DNA of 48,649 nt, taken from Spirochaetota bacterium. GTDB taxonomy: Bacteria; Spirochaetota; Spirochaetia; ARS1246. Positions 26,376 to 35,962 of this stretch are shown piece by piece. Position numbers and translations under genes: made by a program. Under the pieces are notes generated by a model, which saw only the letters and a list, made by a program, of their open reading frames with translations, ran no database searches and had not been told where the DNA came from. The stretch is from the NCBI GenBank assembly GCA_024275515.1, contig JAJRYZ010000293.1, forward strand, positions 1 to 48,649. Reading direction: 5' to 3'. The first letter of the stretch is position 1. Every line of letters begins with the position of its first letter.

Positions 26376-26799
26376 GGCGAGTTACCGATGCGTGTAATCT
26401 CAAGCCTCCTCGGATGGATGCGGGACACGTCTCCGGATAGTCCCGTCGTCCTGAGTAGTGTAACGAAACATCTATCGATAGTAAAAGCTACATTGTGGAG
26501 TCATCCGGCCCGAAAATGGCGATCGAGGATATCGAACAACCGTGGCAGCGCATCTTGAAAAGAAAGGAAACCGGCAATCGACGCGTATCTATCGAAAGCA
26601 CGCTCCGCAGCGTTATCCATCCGTTTGGCGGGCGTCTGTGCACGTTGCCGGTCAGGACCGACGAATCGCCACGAGAACGTTTTAATAGCGTACTGCCGGC
26701 AGGCACTTCTCGATATGGCAAGCCATATCGAGAAGTGCTCTAACTTGTTGACTGCAAGATGAGGAAGGCGCTATGGTGAGATACACTGAGGAGGATCAA
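26376..26799. other. Intergenic region between the two-component operon and the MalE-type gene
   Basis: This 424-bp divergent regulatory region holds no recognised gene. Visible are a 10-bp palindrome CTATCGATAG (26472-26481), a longer inverted repeat at 26703-26738 and the ribosome site GAGGAGG (26788-26794). Short open frames exist on both strands (for example 26495-26743 plus) but resemble no family, and the plus-strand one ends inside the inverted repeat. Confidence 0.5.
26703..26738. promoter_or_regulatory. Long perfect inverted repeat upstream of the MalE-type gene
   Basis: Arms GCACTTCTCGATATGGC and GCCATATCGAGAAGTGC are perfect 17-bp complements separated by 2 bases, ending 61 bases before ATG 26800. 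The following bases are only weakly T-rich. Either an operator for a dimeric sugar regulator or a hairpin in the leader mRNA is possible; the near-absence of a loop favours a DNA-binding site or a cruciform-forming element. Confidence 0.5.
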
Positions 26800-28065
26800 A
26801 TGAAAAAAACGACACCGACACTATTTCTTGCGCTGCTGCTTCTTCCGGCGGCTCTGTTCGCCGGAGGCTCCAAGGAGACGTCGGGAGCGATCGTACTTAA
26901 ATGGCCGACGATTTGGGTTGCCGAGGACTCGAAAGCACCGACGATTGCCGCTCTGGTCGAACAATTCAACCAGGACAATTCGGGGAGCATTCGGATAGAG
27001 GTCGAGCCGAACCCCGATTATGACGGCTACCGCGACAAGATAAACACGTCGATCGCCGCCGGACAGGTACCCGATCTGTTCGTGTTCAACCCGGACCCGA
27101 CGTCGTTCCAGTACTATCAGAGCGACATCCTCTTCGACTTCACCGAAGCCCTTTCCGGTCCCTGGGGAGGCGACTTCGTCGAAGGCACTATCGCCGACGC
27201 GACGAAAAACGGCAGAACCAAATCCGTTCCGTATGAGATAGCGATCACGCCGATCTGGTACAATTCCGATCTCTTTCGGAAAGCGGGAATCGCGCGGTTC
27301 CCTGCGACGCTTGAAGAGTTCGAAGAGGCGTGCGAGAAGCTTCTCGCGATCGGCATCGCTCCGACGAGTCAGATGACCGGCGGGTCCAACGCGTGGACGA
27401 GCATGCTCTGGTATTCGCACATCATGGCGAGTCTCGGCGGTCCGACGGTGTGGGAGAATCGGCTCGGCGATGGGAACGATCTCTATGAGAAGGCGGCCGG
27501 TTATCTGAAGATCATGTACGAAAAGTACACGACCGACGACGCCGTCGGCGCCGACGCGGGTGTCTCGGGCGGTCACTATATGGCCGGTAGAACGGCGATG
27601 TTCATCAACGGCCCCTGGTACATCGGTCGCATTCGCAACGAAGCTCCGGCCGTCCACGCCGCGACGAAGCTCGCTCCGGCGCCCGCCGTTCCCGGCGGCG
27701 TCCACGGCGGACAGATCGGATTCCCGCTTTCGAATCTCGCCGCGGCGAATACGAAGGAAACGGCCCGACGCGACGCCGTTCTCGCGTTTATGAAATGGAT
27801 GACGAAGCCTGAGAACGTGAAGACCGTGAGTCTCGACGCCGGCAGTCTCTTCGCCGTCAAATACTCTCTCGGCCCGAACGACAAGGTGGATCCGCTGCAG
27901 GCCGCGTTCATCGCGGCGGCCGCCAACGCCACGTTCATCGTCAGTCATTTCCAGGCGCAATACGACAGCCAGGTCGTCGCGGAGTTCGGGCAGGCGCTCG
28001 GCGCCATGGCCCTCGGCCGAGCGACCCCGGCAGAGTTCGTACAGATGCTCATAGACGCGCAATAG
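26800..28065 (+). CDS. Sugar ABC transporter substrate-binding protein (MalE/UgpB type)
   Basis: A 421-residue family 1 extracellular solute-binding protein, the periplasmic receptor for a sugar. The signal peptide M-K-K-T-T-P-T with a hydrophobic core is cut near L-F-A|G-G-S-K-E-T, a pattern common in spirochaete binding proteins and lacking a lipobox Cys. Family features include the P-D-L-F-V-F-N-P segment and a Trp/Gly-rich G-P-W-Y-I-G region. ATG 26800 is chosen because GAGGAGG at 26788-26794 is ideally spaced; ATG 26773 would add nine residues before the basic signal start. It is followed by a long hairpin and two MalF/MalG-type permeases, with no ATPase. Confidence 0.93.
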   Translation: MKKTTPTLFLALLLLPAALFAGGSKETSGAIVLKWPTIWVAEDSKAPTIAALVEQFNQDNSGSIRIEVEPNPDYDGYRDKINTSIAAGQVPDLFVFNPDPTSFQYYQSDILFDFTEALSGPWGGDFVEGTIADATKNGRTKSVPYEIAITPIWYNSDLFRKAGIARFPATLEEFEEACEKLLAIGIAPTSQMTGGSNAWTSMLWYSHIMASLGGPTVWENRLGDGNDLYEKAAGYLKIMYEKYTTDDAVGADAGVSGGHYMAGRTAMFINGPWYIGRIRNEAPAVHAATKLAPAPAVPGGVHGGQIGFPLSNLAAANTKETARRDAVLAFMKWMTKPENVKTVSLDAGSLFAVKYSLGPNDKVDPLQAAFIAAAANATFIVSHFQAQYDSQVVAEFGQALGAMALGRATPAEFVQMLIDAQ

Positions 28066-28077
28066 CCTACTCCGCTT

Positions 28078-28128
28078 CGCGGCACCGCTTCACCCGGTCG
28101 CGCCGGCGCCGGGTGAAGTGGTGCCGCG
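28078..28128 (+). terminator. Long hairpin after the MalE-type gene
   Basis: Arms at 28078-28097 and 28109-28128 pair over 20 bp with one G-U, around an 11-base GC-rich loop. No T-run follows and the permease genes continue downstream. Like the hairpin at 19441, it probably protects the upstream mRNA or allows only partial readthrough, favouring binding-protein production. Confidence 0.65.
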
Positions 28129-28141
28129 CCGTCTGTGGCAC

Positions 28142-29035
28142 ATGACGAGAATGCGTCTTCATAAACACTGGAAAGGAATAGCGCTTTTCCTCTTTCCTGT
28201 CGTCGCGCTCTACGCCGCCTATTTCGTCTATCCGCTCGGATTCGTCCTCTACACCAGTTTCGTGAAATGGAACGGCATCGTGGACATGGAGTTCATCGGA
28301 TTGAAAAACTACGCCGGGCTGCTCGCCAATCGGACGTTTCGCGTGTCGATTCGCAACAACTTCATCTGGGCGGCATCGCTCGGATTCGTTCAGGTGCCTC
28401 TCGCCGCCGTCGTAGCGATGATCCTTGCGCGCCGTCCCCGCGGGTGGAGAGTGCTAAGGACGATCTATTTCATTCCGAACGTAATCTCCTGGGTGGCTAT
28501 CGCGATGATGTGGTCGGCGATCTACAACGCCGAGTTCGGCCTCCTGAACACTTTTCTCGAGAAAGTAGGCTTGGGCGGGTTCGCACGCAATTGGCTCGGC
28601 GAGATCGAGACGGCTCTTCCGGCTATCATCTTTCAACAGGTCATTTATATCGGCTATTTTATGATCATCATTCTCGCTTCGCTAATGGGAATACCTGAGT
28701 CGCTCTACGAAGCCGCGGAAATCGACGGAGCAACCGTGTTGCAGCAGGAACGACATATCACGCTCCCGATCACCCGTGGCATTCTCGCCACCGCGATTAC
28801 GCTTGCCATGGCTTACGGGTTGCGTCATTTCGAAGCGACCTACCTGTTGACCAACGGCGGACCGGCGAACTCCACTTCGGTGCTGGGAATCGTGTTGTAC
28901 AAACGGATGAGCAATCTCGACTACGGAGAGGCAAGCGCCACGGGCGTCACGCTTATCGGGCTTGGAGTCCTGATCATCCTGATCATACGAAACACCCTCG
29001 GGCGGCGCGACCCGGCTTCGGAAATTACGCAGTGA
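28142..29035 (+). CDS. Sugar ABC transporter permease (MalF/UgpA type)
   Basis: A 297-residue inner-membrane permease with about six helices (first at about 12-33, A-L-F-L-F-P-V-V-A-L-Y-A-A-Y-F-V-Y-P). The EAA loop reads E-A-A-E-I-D-G-A-T-V-L-Q, followed by I-T-L-P. The start is uncertain: the hairpin ends at 28128, so earlier in-frame starts are unlikely, and neither ATG 28142 nor ATG 28151 has a clear ribosome site. Its TGA overlaps the GTG start of the next permease. It belongs with the binding protein at 26800. Confidence 0.92.
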   Translation: MTRMRLHKHWKGIALFLFPVVALYAAYFVYPLGFVLYTSFVKWNGIVDMEFIGLKNYAGLLANRTFRVSIRNNFIWAASLGFVQVPLAAVVAMILARRPRGWRVLRTIYFIPNVISWVAIAMMWSAIYNAEFGLLNTFLEKVGLGGFARNWLGEIETALPAIIFQQVIYIGYFMIIILASLMGIPESLYEAAEIDGATVLQQERHITLPITRGILATAITLAMAYGLRHFEATYLLTNGGPANSTSVLGIVLYKRMSNLDYGEASATGVTLIGLGVLIILIIRNTLGRRDPASEITQ

Positions 29036-29883
29036 GACCGAGCGAAGGTTCGAAGACGGTCCTGCGATACGCGGCGAAGACCACGAAGTGGATCGTTCTC
29101 TTGTTTTTTCTGATCATGACTTTCGTACCGCTGGTGTGGCTCGTCGTATCGTCATTCAAAACCGACCTCGAGCTGCTCAGCGACCCTTTCGGTCTGCCCG
29201 CGAAATGGCTCGTTTCGAATTACGAAAAAGCGGTTCGAATCTCGGAGCTTCATCTGCTGTTTATTCACTCGATCATCGTTTCGATCGGCGCGACAACACT
29301 CAACATCCTTATTGCATCGATGGCCGCTTTCGTTTTGTCGCGCGAACGGTTTCGCGCTCGAAACTATATTACCAACGTGATACTGGCGGGCGTGCTTATT
29401 CCTATCATCGGACTGATGGTCCCTTACTTTCGGCTCGTGCGCCGACTCGGTCTCTACGATTCGCTGCTCGCGCTCATCCTTACCTATGCAGCTATCAATA
29501 TCCCGATATCGGTATTTCTCCTGCGGGGCTTCATGAGCACCATCCCCAAGGAGCTCGAGGAGGCGGTCATTATCGACGGATGCAGTTTCGCCCAGCGTTT
29601 CACCCGGATCATCTTTCCTCTGTCGAAGCTCGGCGTCGTAACGGCGGCTACCTTCGTGTTTCTCTACTCGTGGAACGAGTTCATTTACGCTCTCCTGCTT
29701 ACTTCCTCGGTTTCGGCGCGAACGCTTCAACTGGGAATAAGGTTCTTCCGAAGCCAGTTCGTGACCGATTACACCGCGATGTACGCCGCGATCGTACTTA
29801 CGATGATCCCGACGGTCATCGTCTATGTCGCGCTTCACGAACGGATAATTAAGGGCTTGACCTCGGGCGCGGTGAAGGGGTAA
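29032..29883 (+). CDS. Sugar ABC transporter permease (MalG/UgpE type)
   Basis: A 283-residue inner-membrane permease with six helices, second half of the MalFG-type channel. The N-terminal L-V-W-L-V-V-S-S-F-K-T pattern, EAA loop E-E-A-V-I-I-D-G-C-S and ending L-T-S-G-A-V-K-G are family-typical. The GTG start at 29032 overlaps the previous TGA (GTGA), so the two permeases are translationally coupled. It has no close similarity to the Lpl-type permeases at 19-24 kb beyond the common fold. Confidence 0.93.
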   Translation: MRPSEGSKTVLRYAAKTTKWIVLLFFLIMTFVPLVWLVVSSFKTDLELLSDPFGLPAKWLVSNYEKAVRISELHLLFIHSIIVSIGATTLNILIASMAAFVLSRERFRARNYITNVILAGVLIPIIGLMVPYFRLVRRLGLYDSLLALILTYAAINIPISVFLLRGFMSTIPKELEEAVIIDGCSFAQRFTRIIFPLSKLGVVTAATFVFLYSWNEFIYALLLTSSVSARTLQLGIRFFRSQFVTDYTAMYAAIVLTMIPTVIVYVALHERIIKGLTSGAVKG

Positions 29884-29969
29884 CTAATGCCCCGAAGCGT
29901 GCCGGTTTTCGCCTTGCGGTATGCAGCGGCGCAGGCGAGGCGGTCGCATCGTGTCACGGAGAACTACTT

Positions 29970-30011
29970 ATGCTAAGCACCACGCGATCGAGCGGCCGAG
30001 GGTCGTCATGA
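29970..30011 (+). other. Possible 13-codon leader peptide overlapping the AAC(3)-like start
   Basis: ACGGAGA is followed by ATG 29970 and 13 codons (M-L-S-T-T-R-S-S-G-R-G-S-S) ending in TGA at 30009-30011. This forms an ATGA overlap with the start codon of the acetyltransferase gene. Such leaders can couple or regulate translation, but so short an open frame may be chance. The downstream gene has its own AGGG site at 29999-30002. Confidence 0.3.
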
Positions 30012-30757
30012 GCGACGGTGACAAAGTGGCCAAGGATCTCAAGGCGCTCGGCGTCAGACCCGGCGGTCCGCTGTTGGTACACTCATCGATTCGCTCTCTG
30101 GGACCGCTTGCCGGCGGTCTCGAAGGAATAGTGAGCGGTCTTCTCGCCGCTCTTGACGGGGGGACGCTCCTGATGCCCGCGCTGAGCTACGCTCTGATCG
30201 ACTGGACACGTCCGGTCTTCGACCTTCTGCATACCGGTAGTTGCGTCGGCGCCCTTCCGGAGTTCTTTCGCACCCGTCCCGGCGTCGTTCGAAGTATGCA
30301 CATTACCCATTCGGTGTGCGGTGCTGGAGAGGGGGCGGCCGACTATCTGTCGCGTCATCAACGCGACCGCACGCCGTGCGGTCCCAACTCCCCGTTTCGC
30401 AGGCTCGCGGAAGCGAACGGGCAAATCCTTATGCTCGGCTGCGGGCTGGGTCCGAACACAAGCATGCACGGGGTGGAAGAGACCGCGGCGGCGCCGTATT
30501 TGTTTCGCGACGGAGTGTTCGGCTACACCGCCTACGACGGTTGCGGGAAACGGCGCCACCTGGCGACCCGCCGACACGGTTTTACGGGGTACACGCAGCG
30601 GTATGATCGTGTCGCGGAGCTTCTCGACCCGGTCGGCGCTCTTCACACCGGCGGCGTGAAGAGCGCACGGTGCCACCTGATCGAGGCGGCGCCTCTCTGG
30701 GAACTCTGCTCTCGACGTATCCGGCGCGATCCGTGGTACTTCGTCGATGCCGTGTAG
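30008..30757 (+). CDS. AAC(3)/YokD-family N-acetyltransferase
   Basis: A 249-residue protein of the aminoglycoside 3-N-acetyltransferase fold, which moves an acetyl group from acetyl-CoA to an amine. Family motifs are visible: L-V-H-S-S-I-R-S-L-G near residue 20, L-L-M-P-A-L-S-Y, H-I-T-H-S-V-C-G with the catalytic-region His, T-P-C-G-P-N-S-P-F and N-T-S-M-H-G-V-E-E. The position where true AAC(3) enzymes have an H-P-T-H-S-V series is largely kept. Many chromosomal members have no known antibiotic role, so resistance should not be assumed. ATG 30008 fits the family start (M-S-D-G-D-K-V-A-K-D-L). It converges on dnaE2 with 8 bases between stops. Confidence 0.85.
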   Translation: MSDGDKVAKDLKALGVRPGGPLLVHSSIRSLGPLAGGLEGIVSGLLAALDGGTLLMPALSYALIDWTRPVFDLLHTGSCVGALPEFFRTRPGVVRSMHITHSVCGAGEGAADYLSRHQRDRTPCGPNSPFRRLAEANGQILMLGCGLGPNTSMHGVEETAAAPYLFRDGVFGYTAYDGCGKRRHLATRRHGFTGYTQRYDRVAELLDPVGALHTGGVKSARCHLIEAAPLWELCSRRIRRDPWYFVDAV

Positions 30758-30765
30758 CGTGAGCG

Positions 30766-33700
30766 CTAGTGAAAATCCCTGCTCTTTACCGAGACGTTGC
30801 CGTTTGAAAGATCGGGCCTCCAACAGCGGACGACGATGACGTGAGCGACATTTCCCTCTTTCTGCAGCTTACCGGAAACCGCGAGAATCGGACTCGTCAG
30901 TACGACCTTCCGATTCCGTTCGAAGACATCGGCCCAGAGAATGCAGTTTATGAATCCCGTTTCGTCTTCGAGAGTAAGAAACAGCGTCCCGGAGGCGGTT
31001 TGGGGCCGCTGCCGGCATATGACCAGACCCGCGCATTGCACCCACGATCCATTCTCCCTCGACTTCACCTCGCTCGCCGCAGGCAGCGCCGCGGCGGTCA
31101 ACTCTCCACGGTACGGCTCGATAGGATGGCCCCGTGTACTGTGGCCCTCCGAGGCGTGATCCCACGAGACTCGGTCCGCAGCGCTCAGATCGAGAAACAC
31201 CGGCGCGTCGGCGCGATCGAACAACAGCTCGCCTTGACCGTCCTCCGCGGAAATCTCGCGTCTGTCGAGCGACCGCCAGACGGCCTCTCGCCTCGATGCG
31301 ACAAAATCATCGAACGCCCCGCCCTGTGAAAGAGTAACCAGTACATCTTCGGGAAGCCGGGCATACCGCTTGAACTCTTCGAGGTCGCGCGGCTTTCGTC
31401 TTCGCGCGATGAGAAGGCGTTCGAACTGCTCTCTGCCGATCCCCCTTACGAATCGCAGTCCCATACGGATCCCGAAAGCAGCGTCGCGCGTTTTCAGCCT
31501 ATCGAGGCTTGCGACGCGATCTTCTCCGATCAGCGGGACGAGCCTACACTCCCAGTCGCTCCGCACGACATCCACCGGAAGCATCACGATCCCGTGTCTA
31601 CGCGCGTCTTCGACGATCGTAGCCGGCGCATAGAATCCCATGGGCCAGGCGTTCAACAACGCGCACGTGAAGGCGACCGGGAACCGTGCTTTGAGCCACG
31701 CGGTGCAGTAGGCGATAAGCGCGAAGCTTGCGGCGTGACTCTCGGGGAAGCCGTACTCGCCGAAACCGCGGATCTGCTGAAACACCTGTTCCGCAAACTG
31801 CTCAGGAATACCCCTCCTGCGCATGCCTTCGACGAGGCGGCTGTGATGCCGTTCGATGGTTCCCTCTCTGCGCCACGCGGCCATATCACGCCGGAGCTGA
31901 TCGGCGTCTCCCGGCGTGTACCCCGCGGCGACCATCGCGAGCTTCATGACCTGCTCCTGAAACAGAGGAACTCCGAGAGTCTTCGCCAGCACCGGTTCGA
32001 GCGACGGATGAGGATAGGTGACCGGGTCCTGTCCGTTTCGTCTGCGAAGATAGGGGTGCACCATACCTCCGGTGATCGGCCCCGGACGGACGATGCTTAT
32101 TTCGATAACGATGTCGTAGTAGGACTTGGGACGGAGCCGTGGAAGCATCGCCATCTGTGCCCGACTTTCGAGCTGGAAAACTCCGACCGTATCGCTCGCC
32201 TCGAGCATCGCAAACACCGTTTCGTCTTTCGGAGGAATCCTCTCCATCGATAGGTCGATGTCGAGATGACGCCGCATGAGATCGAAGGCCAAACGAAGAT
32301 GGGTCAGCGCTCCCAGACCGAGCAGATCGACTTTGAAAAGGCCGAGTTCTTCGACATCGTACTTATCCCACTGCACAACTGTCCTGCCCGGCATGGTCGC
32401 GTTCTCGACGGGGACGAGTCGATATACCGGTTCACTGCCGAGCAAAAATCCACCGGGATGGATCGAAAGATGCCGCGGAAAATCACGTATTTCTTTTACG
32501 AACCTGATTAGCCGCTTCATGACCGCGTCCGATACCGAGAACCCGGCATCCGCGGCGGCTTTTTCCGGGTCGGCGTCCCGAAAAGAGATGAGTTTCGCCA
32601 GCCTGTCGAGCGAGGTTGCGGGGAGACCGAAAACTTTTCCGACCTCGCGCACGGCGGAACGCGTCCGATATCTCACGACGTTGGCCACCATCGCCGCCCT
32701 ATCCCTGCCGTACTTCTCGTACATGTGCCGGATGACCTCTTCGCGCCGACGATGCTCGATGTCGAGATCTATATCCGGCGGCTCGGCGCGTTCACGGGAA
32801 ATGAACCGCTCGAACAAGAGATCCATCCGTACCGGGTCGACGGCTGTAATACCGAGGGCATAACAGACCGCCGAGTTGGCCGCAGAACCGCGACCCTGAC
32901 ACAGTATCCCCTCACGCCGGCAGAACCGGACGATGTCCCACATAGTAAGAAAGTAGCCACCGTAGTCGAGCTCTTCGATAAGCGCAAGTTCCTTTTCAAT
33001 CTGACGGCGAAGAGCAGGAGGAACGGCGTCGGGGTAGCGCCTCCTTGCGCCCTCGAACGTCAGCCTTCTAAGCCACTGCGCGGAGGTAACCCCGTCGGGA
33101 AGAAGCTCCGCGGGATATCTATAGACGAGCTCGTCGAGCGAAAAGACGCACCTTTCGGCAAGCTCGGCGGAGTACTCCACGGCGGCGGGGATATCGCTGT
33201 AGACGCGCGCGATTTCGTCGGTCGATTTAAGCGCGTGCTCGTCGTTCATCGTAAGTATCGATCCCGCCCCGTGAAGCGTGACGCCTTCCGCTATGCAGCG
33301 GCAGACGTCGTGAAGCGGTTTGCGGCTGCGACGATGATAGAGCACCTCGGTCGAAGCGACGATCGGGATCCGGTTTCGCTCCGCCTGTCGCCTGACGTCG
33401 AGTTCTCGGTACGGATCGGAAGGCTCGGCGTGGCGCGAGACGATGTAAGCAAGGTCGGCTCCATATGCGCTTTTTAGCTCGCCGAGCACATCGGAGTCGA
33501 GACGCTCGCATCCGGTCGCAAGCAGCGCAATCAACCCGTCGCAGGCGGTGCACACCTCGTCCCAAAACACCGCGGAGCTTCCCTTCTCACTTCGCATTCG
33601 ACCATGCGAGATGAGCTCGCACAGATGTGCGTAACCCGTGCGGTTTTTTGCAAGCAGCACCACTCGTTCCCCCGAATCGACGGTGATTTCCGAGCCGATG

Positions 33701-33885
33701 ATAAGCTTTGTCGTGCTTTCGCGCGCCGCGACATGCGCCCGAACGACGCCGTATACCCCGTCACGGTCGGTCAGGGCGAGGGCGGGGAGTCCGAGATCGC
33801 GCGCCCGGCGCACAAGCTCATCCGGGTGGCTTGCGCCCTGAAGAAACGAGTAGTTAGATTTGCACCACAGAGGCGCGTAGTTCAT
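30766..33885 (-). CDS. dnaE2: Error-prone DNA polymerase DnaE2 (ImuC)
   Basis: A 1039-residue C-family polymerase of the DnaE2/ImuC type, which copies past DNA lesions with ImuB. The N-terminal PHP domain (about 1-210) starts [15 protein letters not shown]. The polymerase core has G-R-G-S-A-A-N-S (331-338) and the catalytic P-D-I-D-L-D-I-E-H (370-378). The tail carries a helix-hairpin-helix region and an OB-fold (about 930-1015) but lacks the beta-binding and tau-binding extensions of replicative DnaE1, as expected for about 1040 residues. ATG 33885 overlaps the imuB stop (ATGA). It is the last gene of the imuA-imuB-dnaE2 cassette and likely part of the DNA-damage response. Confidence 0.95.
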   Translation of the reverse strand: MNYAPLWCKSNYSFLQGASHPDELVRRARDLGLPALALTDRDGVYGVVRAHVAARESTTKLIIGSEITVDSGERVVLLAKNRTGYAHLCELISHGRMRSEKGSSAVFWDEVCTACDGLIALLATGCERLDSDVLGELKSAYGADLAYIVSRHAEPSDPYRELDVRRQAERNRIPIVASTEVLYHRRSRKPLHDVCRCIAEGVTLHGAGSILTMNDEHALKSTDEIARVYSDIPAAVEYSAELAERCVFSLDELVYRYPAELLPDGVTSAQWLRRLTFEGARRRYPDAVPPALRRQIEKELALIEELDYGGYFLTMWDIVRFCRREGILCQGRGSAANSAVCYALGITAVDPVRMDLLFERFISRERAEPPDIDLDIEHRRREEVIRHMYEKYGRDRAAMVANVVRYRTRSAVREVGKVFGLPATSLDRLAKLISFRDADPEKAAADAGFSVSDAVMKRLIRFVKEIRDFPRHLSIHPGGFLLGSEPVYRLVPVENATMPGRTVVQWDKYDVEELGLFKVDLLGLGALTHLRLAFDLMRRHLDIDLSMERIPPKDETVFAMLEASDTVGVFQLESRAQMAMLPRLRPKSYYDIVIEISIVRPGPITGGMVHPYLRRRNGQDPVTYPHPSLEPVLAKTLGVPLFQEQVMKLAMVAAGYTPGDADQLRRDMAAWRREGTIERHHSRLVEGMRRRGIPEQFAEQVFQQIRGFGEYGFPESHAASFALIAYCTAWLKARFPVAFTCALLNAWPMGFYAPATIVEDARRHGIVMLPVDVVRSDWECRLVPLIGEDRVASLDRLKTRDAAFGIRMGLRFVRGIGREQFERLLIARRRKPRDLEEFKRYARLPEDVLVTLSQGGAFDDFVASRREAVWRSLDRREISAEDGQGELLFDRADAPVFLDLSAADRVSWDHASEGHSTRGHPIEPYRGELTAAALPAASEVKSRENGSWVQCAGLVICRQRPQTASGTLFLTLEDETGFINCILWADVFERNRKVVLTSPILAVSGKLQKEGNVAHVIVVRCWRPDLSNGNVSVKSRDFH

Positions 33886-35345
33886 CCGACGATACCGTGA
33901 ACGTAGGAGACGTCCGAGGCATCGGCACGAAATATCCAGCAGATGCCGCGCCGTTTATCACGAACGAACCGGTACTCACGACCGGGCTCGTCATCCCACC
34001 ACGCTCCGTCGATCCTGTACGGCCCTGCAATCGTTGTGCCGTTCCCGGACAGGTAAGGAACGGGGGATGGGAAAAACCGTCGGCAGAGCACCGGCGTCCC
34101 GACGGTGTAATCGACATTGCCGTCGGATCGTCCGATCAATCGGCGCCCGCCGATAGCCGAGACGCTCTTCCATTCTATACGGCCGGCCGGATCATGGTTG
34201 GGTCTGACGATCGGAACTTGTACCGAGTCGTTGCCGACTTCCGCTCGGATAATGGAAAACGCTTCGGCGGCTCGCCGCACATCACGCGCGCCGTCCGAGC
34301 CGAACAAGACTTGTTGAGATAAACGGTCCGCCACGACTTTTCCCGACAGGATGAAACCGAACACCGGAGTTTCGAGCCTGACCGTCTCGAGACGAATCGC
34401 AAGCAATCGAAAGATAGTGGCTTTCGATCGGGTGGGCTCCGCAGGTACGATCTCTTCGGTTCGGACTCGGCGCTCCTCGTCGATGAGCGTAAGAATGATC
34501 CGCTGGAAAAAGACCCGGCGGACCCGTGCGTCGGCTAGAATTTCATCGAAGGCCGACTCGACCGCCGCGAGCAAGGCTTCCGCTCCCGCGATTCCTTCGA
34601 GAAAATACCGCTGTCGGGAGTACGATACGGGCCTACGTTCCGGCTGCAACGGAACCGTGCTCGCGCGAGAGAGGAACAGATGAAGCGCGAAAGTCCGTTC
34701 TCCGAACTTCGAACGGACATCGGCCGCGGGAAGCGCGATGAAAGATCCGACGTTCTCGATTGCCAGATGTCGGAGCCGAAGCAACACTGTTTCTTCGAAG
34801 GGAAGCGTATGAAGCGGGGTATTCATCATGCTTTTACGTTCCTCCGCTTCCGAGCCGAACAGCGTGACACCCCGGGTGGAGAGCGCCGTACAAAAGGTCC
34901 CGCGCCGGGTAACGCCGACGACACACCGCGCGTGATATCCGGCCTTAGCGATAGAGGCGCACAGCGCCCGGGCCCAGGCGTACTCCGATTCGTACACCCG
35001 CTCTATTCCCGACGCGTCGATCCAGTAAACTCCCTGAACAAAACCGACGTGCTCATATACCGGGGAGTACCGCGAACAGATAGATTCGATTACCCGTTGG
35101 AGGGCCTGTTCTTCGTTTCTGCAGACGGTTCCGGCCCGGAGCGTCGGTTCGATCGTCAACGCCGTCGCATACCGCATGCCGGGACGAACGCCTGCATCGA
35201 ACGCTCGTTTGTTGACCTGAGTTATCCGTCCGAGCGGCTTATCTTGGGACACCACCGCCGCGGCGGCGGCGCGCCAGGCGGGATTGCAGCGTAAAAGTAT
35301 CTGCAAAGGGAGCAGTGGAATACTAATACAGGCCGTCCGCGCCAC
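33882..35345 (-). CDS. imuB: ImuB, catalytically inactive Y-family polymerase-like protein
   Basis: A 487-residue DinB-like protein that in other bacteria bridges the beta clamp and DnaE2. The N-terminal segment reads A-C-I-S-I-P-L-L-P-L-Q where active Y-family enzymes have D-x-D. The later S-x-D-E position reads V-Y-W-I-D-A-S-G. The catalytic acids are therefore missing, as is typical of ImuB. The R-P-G-M-R-Y-A-T-A motif of the fingers is kept, and a little-finger-like region follows (about 240-360). GTG 35345 starts within the imuA coding end (23-base overlap), and the stop overlaps the dnaE2 start, so the cassette is tightly coupled. Confidence 0.9.
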   Translation of the reverse strand: MARTACISIPLLPLQILLRCNPAWRAAAAAVVSQDKPLGRITQVNKRAFDAGVRPGMRYATALTIEPTLRAGTVCRNEEQALQRVIESICSRYSPVYEHVGFVQGVYWIDASGIERVYESEYAWARALCASIAKAGYHARCVVGVTRRGTFCTALSTRGVTLFGSEAEERKSMMNTPLHTLPFEETVLLRLRHLAIENVGSFIALPAADVRSKFGERTFALHLFLSRASTVPLQPERRPVSYSRQRYFLEGIAGAEALLAAVESAFDEILADARVRRVFFQRIILTLIDEERRVRTEEIVPAEPTRSKATIFRLLAIRLETVRLETPVFGFILSGKVVADRLSQQVLFGSDGARDVRRAAEAFSIIRAEVGNDSVQVPIVRPNHDPAGRIEWKSVSAIGGRRLIGRSDGNVDYTVGTPVLCRRFFPSPVPYLSGNGTTIAGPYRIDGAWWDDEPGREYRFVRDKRRGICWIFRADASDVSYVHGIVG

Positions 35346-35952
35346 GGAAAATACGCTCCTCCACCCACCCGTCCGGCGCGCGTCTGTCTTTGACGGCCCG
35401 AATCCTACAGACGAACCGATTCGGCTTTTTTCGAACGATATCGACGATAAATCGCGCCGATATCAGAGATCCAAGCTCGCTTTCCTTCCCGGCAACGGTC
35501 AAGAACACGACGAGTGCGCGCTCAAACTCCGCAAGCCGATTGATCGCACCCAGCCGACTCGTCCGCACCTCGCCCCGACCGTCGAGATCGACCACAACCA
35601 GACCGAATGCGCCTGAACGGAGAAGATGTTCGGTCGAACGAAGCGCACACTCCCGACTGCCGGACCAGACGACCGGAAGATGCGTCACGTTTACGCCGTT
35701 TACTTCGAAATCAGGAGGATAAAAGATCGAGGTTCCCGAGGTCACCCACGCCGCAGGTTCGGACTGCGCTTGAGCTTCCCGAAGCAGGAGGGAAACCACG
35801 GAGAACGCAGGAGTTCCGACGTCGAGCGGGATTTCTATCAACCTTCCTCTCAAGGCATCGAAGGAAAAGGCTCCCGACCGTCCGGTCTCCGCCGATGTGA
35901 CGAGGCGGGAGGCGGGAACGATTCCCTGAATACCTGCCGGTGCAGCGGACAT
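35323..35952 (-). CDS. imuA: ImuA-like RecA-fold protein
   Basis: A 209-residue protein in the first position of an ImuA-ImuB-DnaE2 cassette. It has the order of a reduced RecA-like domain (A-A-W-V-T-S-G-T-S strand, then L-V-V-V-D-L-D-G, then L-V-V-F-L-T-V) but no Walker A P-loop, so it is not expected to bind ATP as RecA does. ImuA of other bacteria interacts with RecA and ImuB during lesion bypass. The assignment rests mainly on position, length and this pattern, since ImuA sequences diverge strongly. ATG 35952 lacks a strong ribosome site. The 20-bp palindrome at 35963-35982 lies 11-30 bases upstream. Confidence 0.8.
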   Translation of the reverse strand: MSAAPAGIQGIVPASRLVTSAETGRSGAFSFDALRGRLIEIPLDVGTPAFSVVSLLLREAQAQSEPAAWVTSGTSIFYPPDFEVNGVNVTHLPVVWSGSRECALRSTEHLLRSGAFGLVVVDLDGRGEVRTSRLGAINRLAEFERALVVFLTVAGKESELGSLISARFIVDIVRKKPNRFVCRIRAVKDRRAPDGWVEERIFRGADGLY

Positions 35953-35962
35953 ACGAACATTC

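Noticed and set aside
26495-26743. 82-codon plus-strand open frame in the divergent region
   Set aside because: No family likeness, an Arg/Ser/Pro-rich end, and the frame closes inside a perfect inverted repeat; more likely regulatory DNA.
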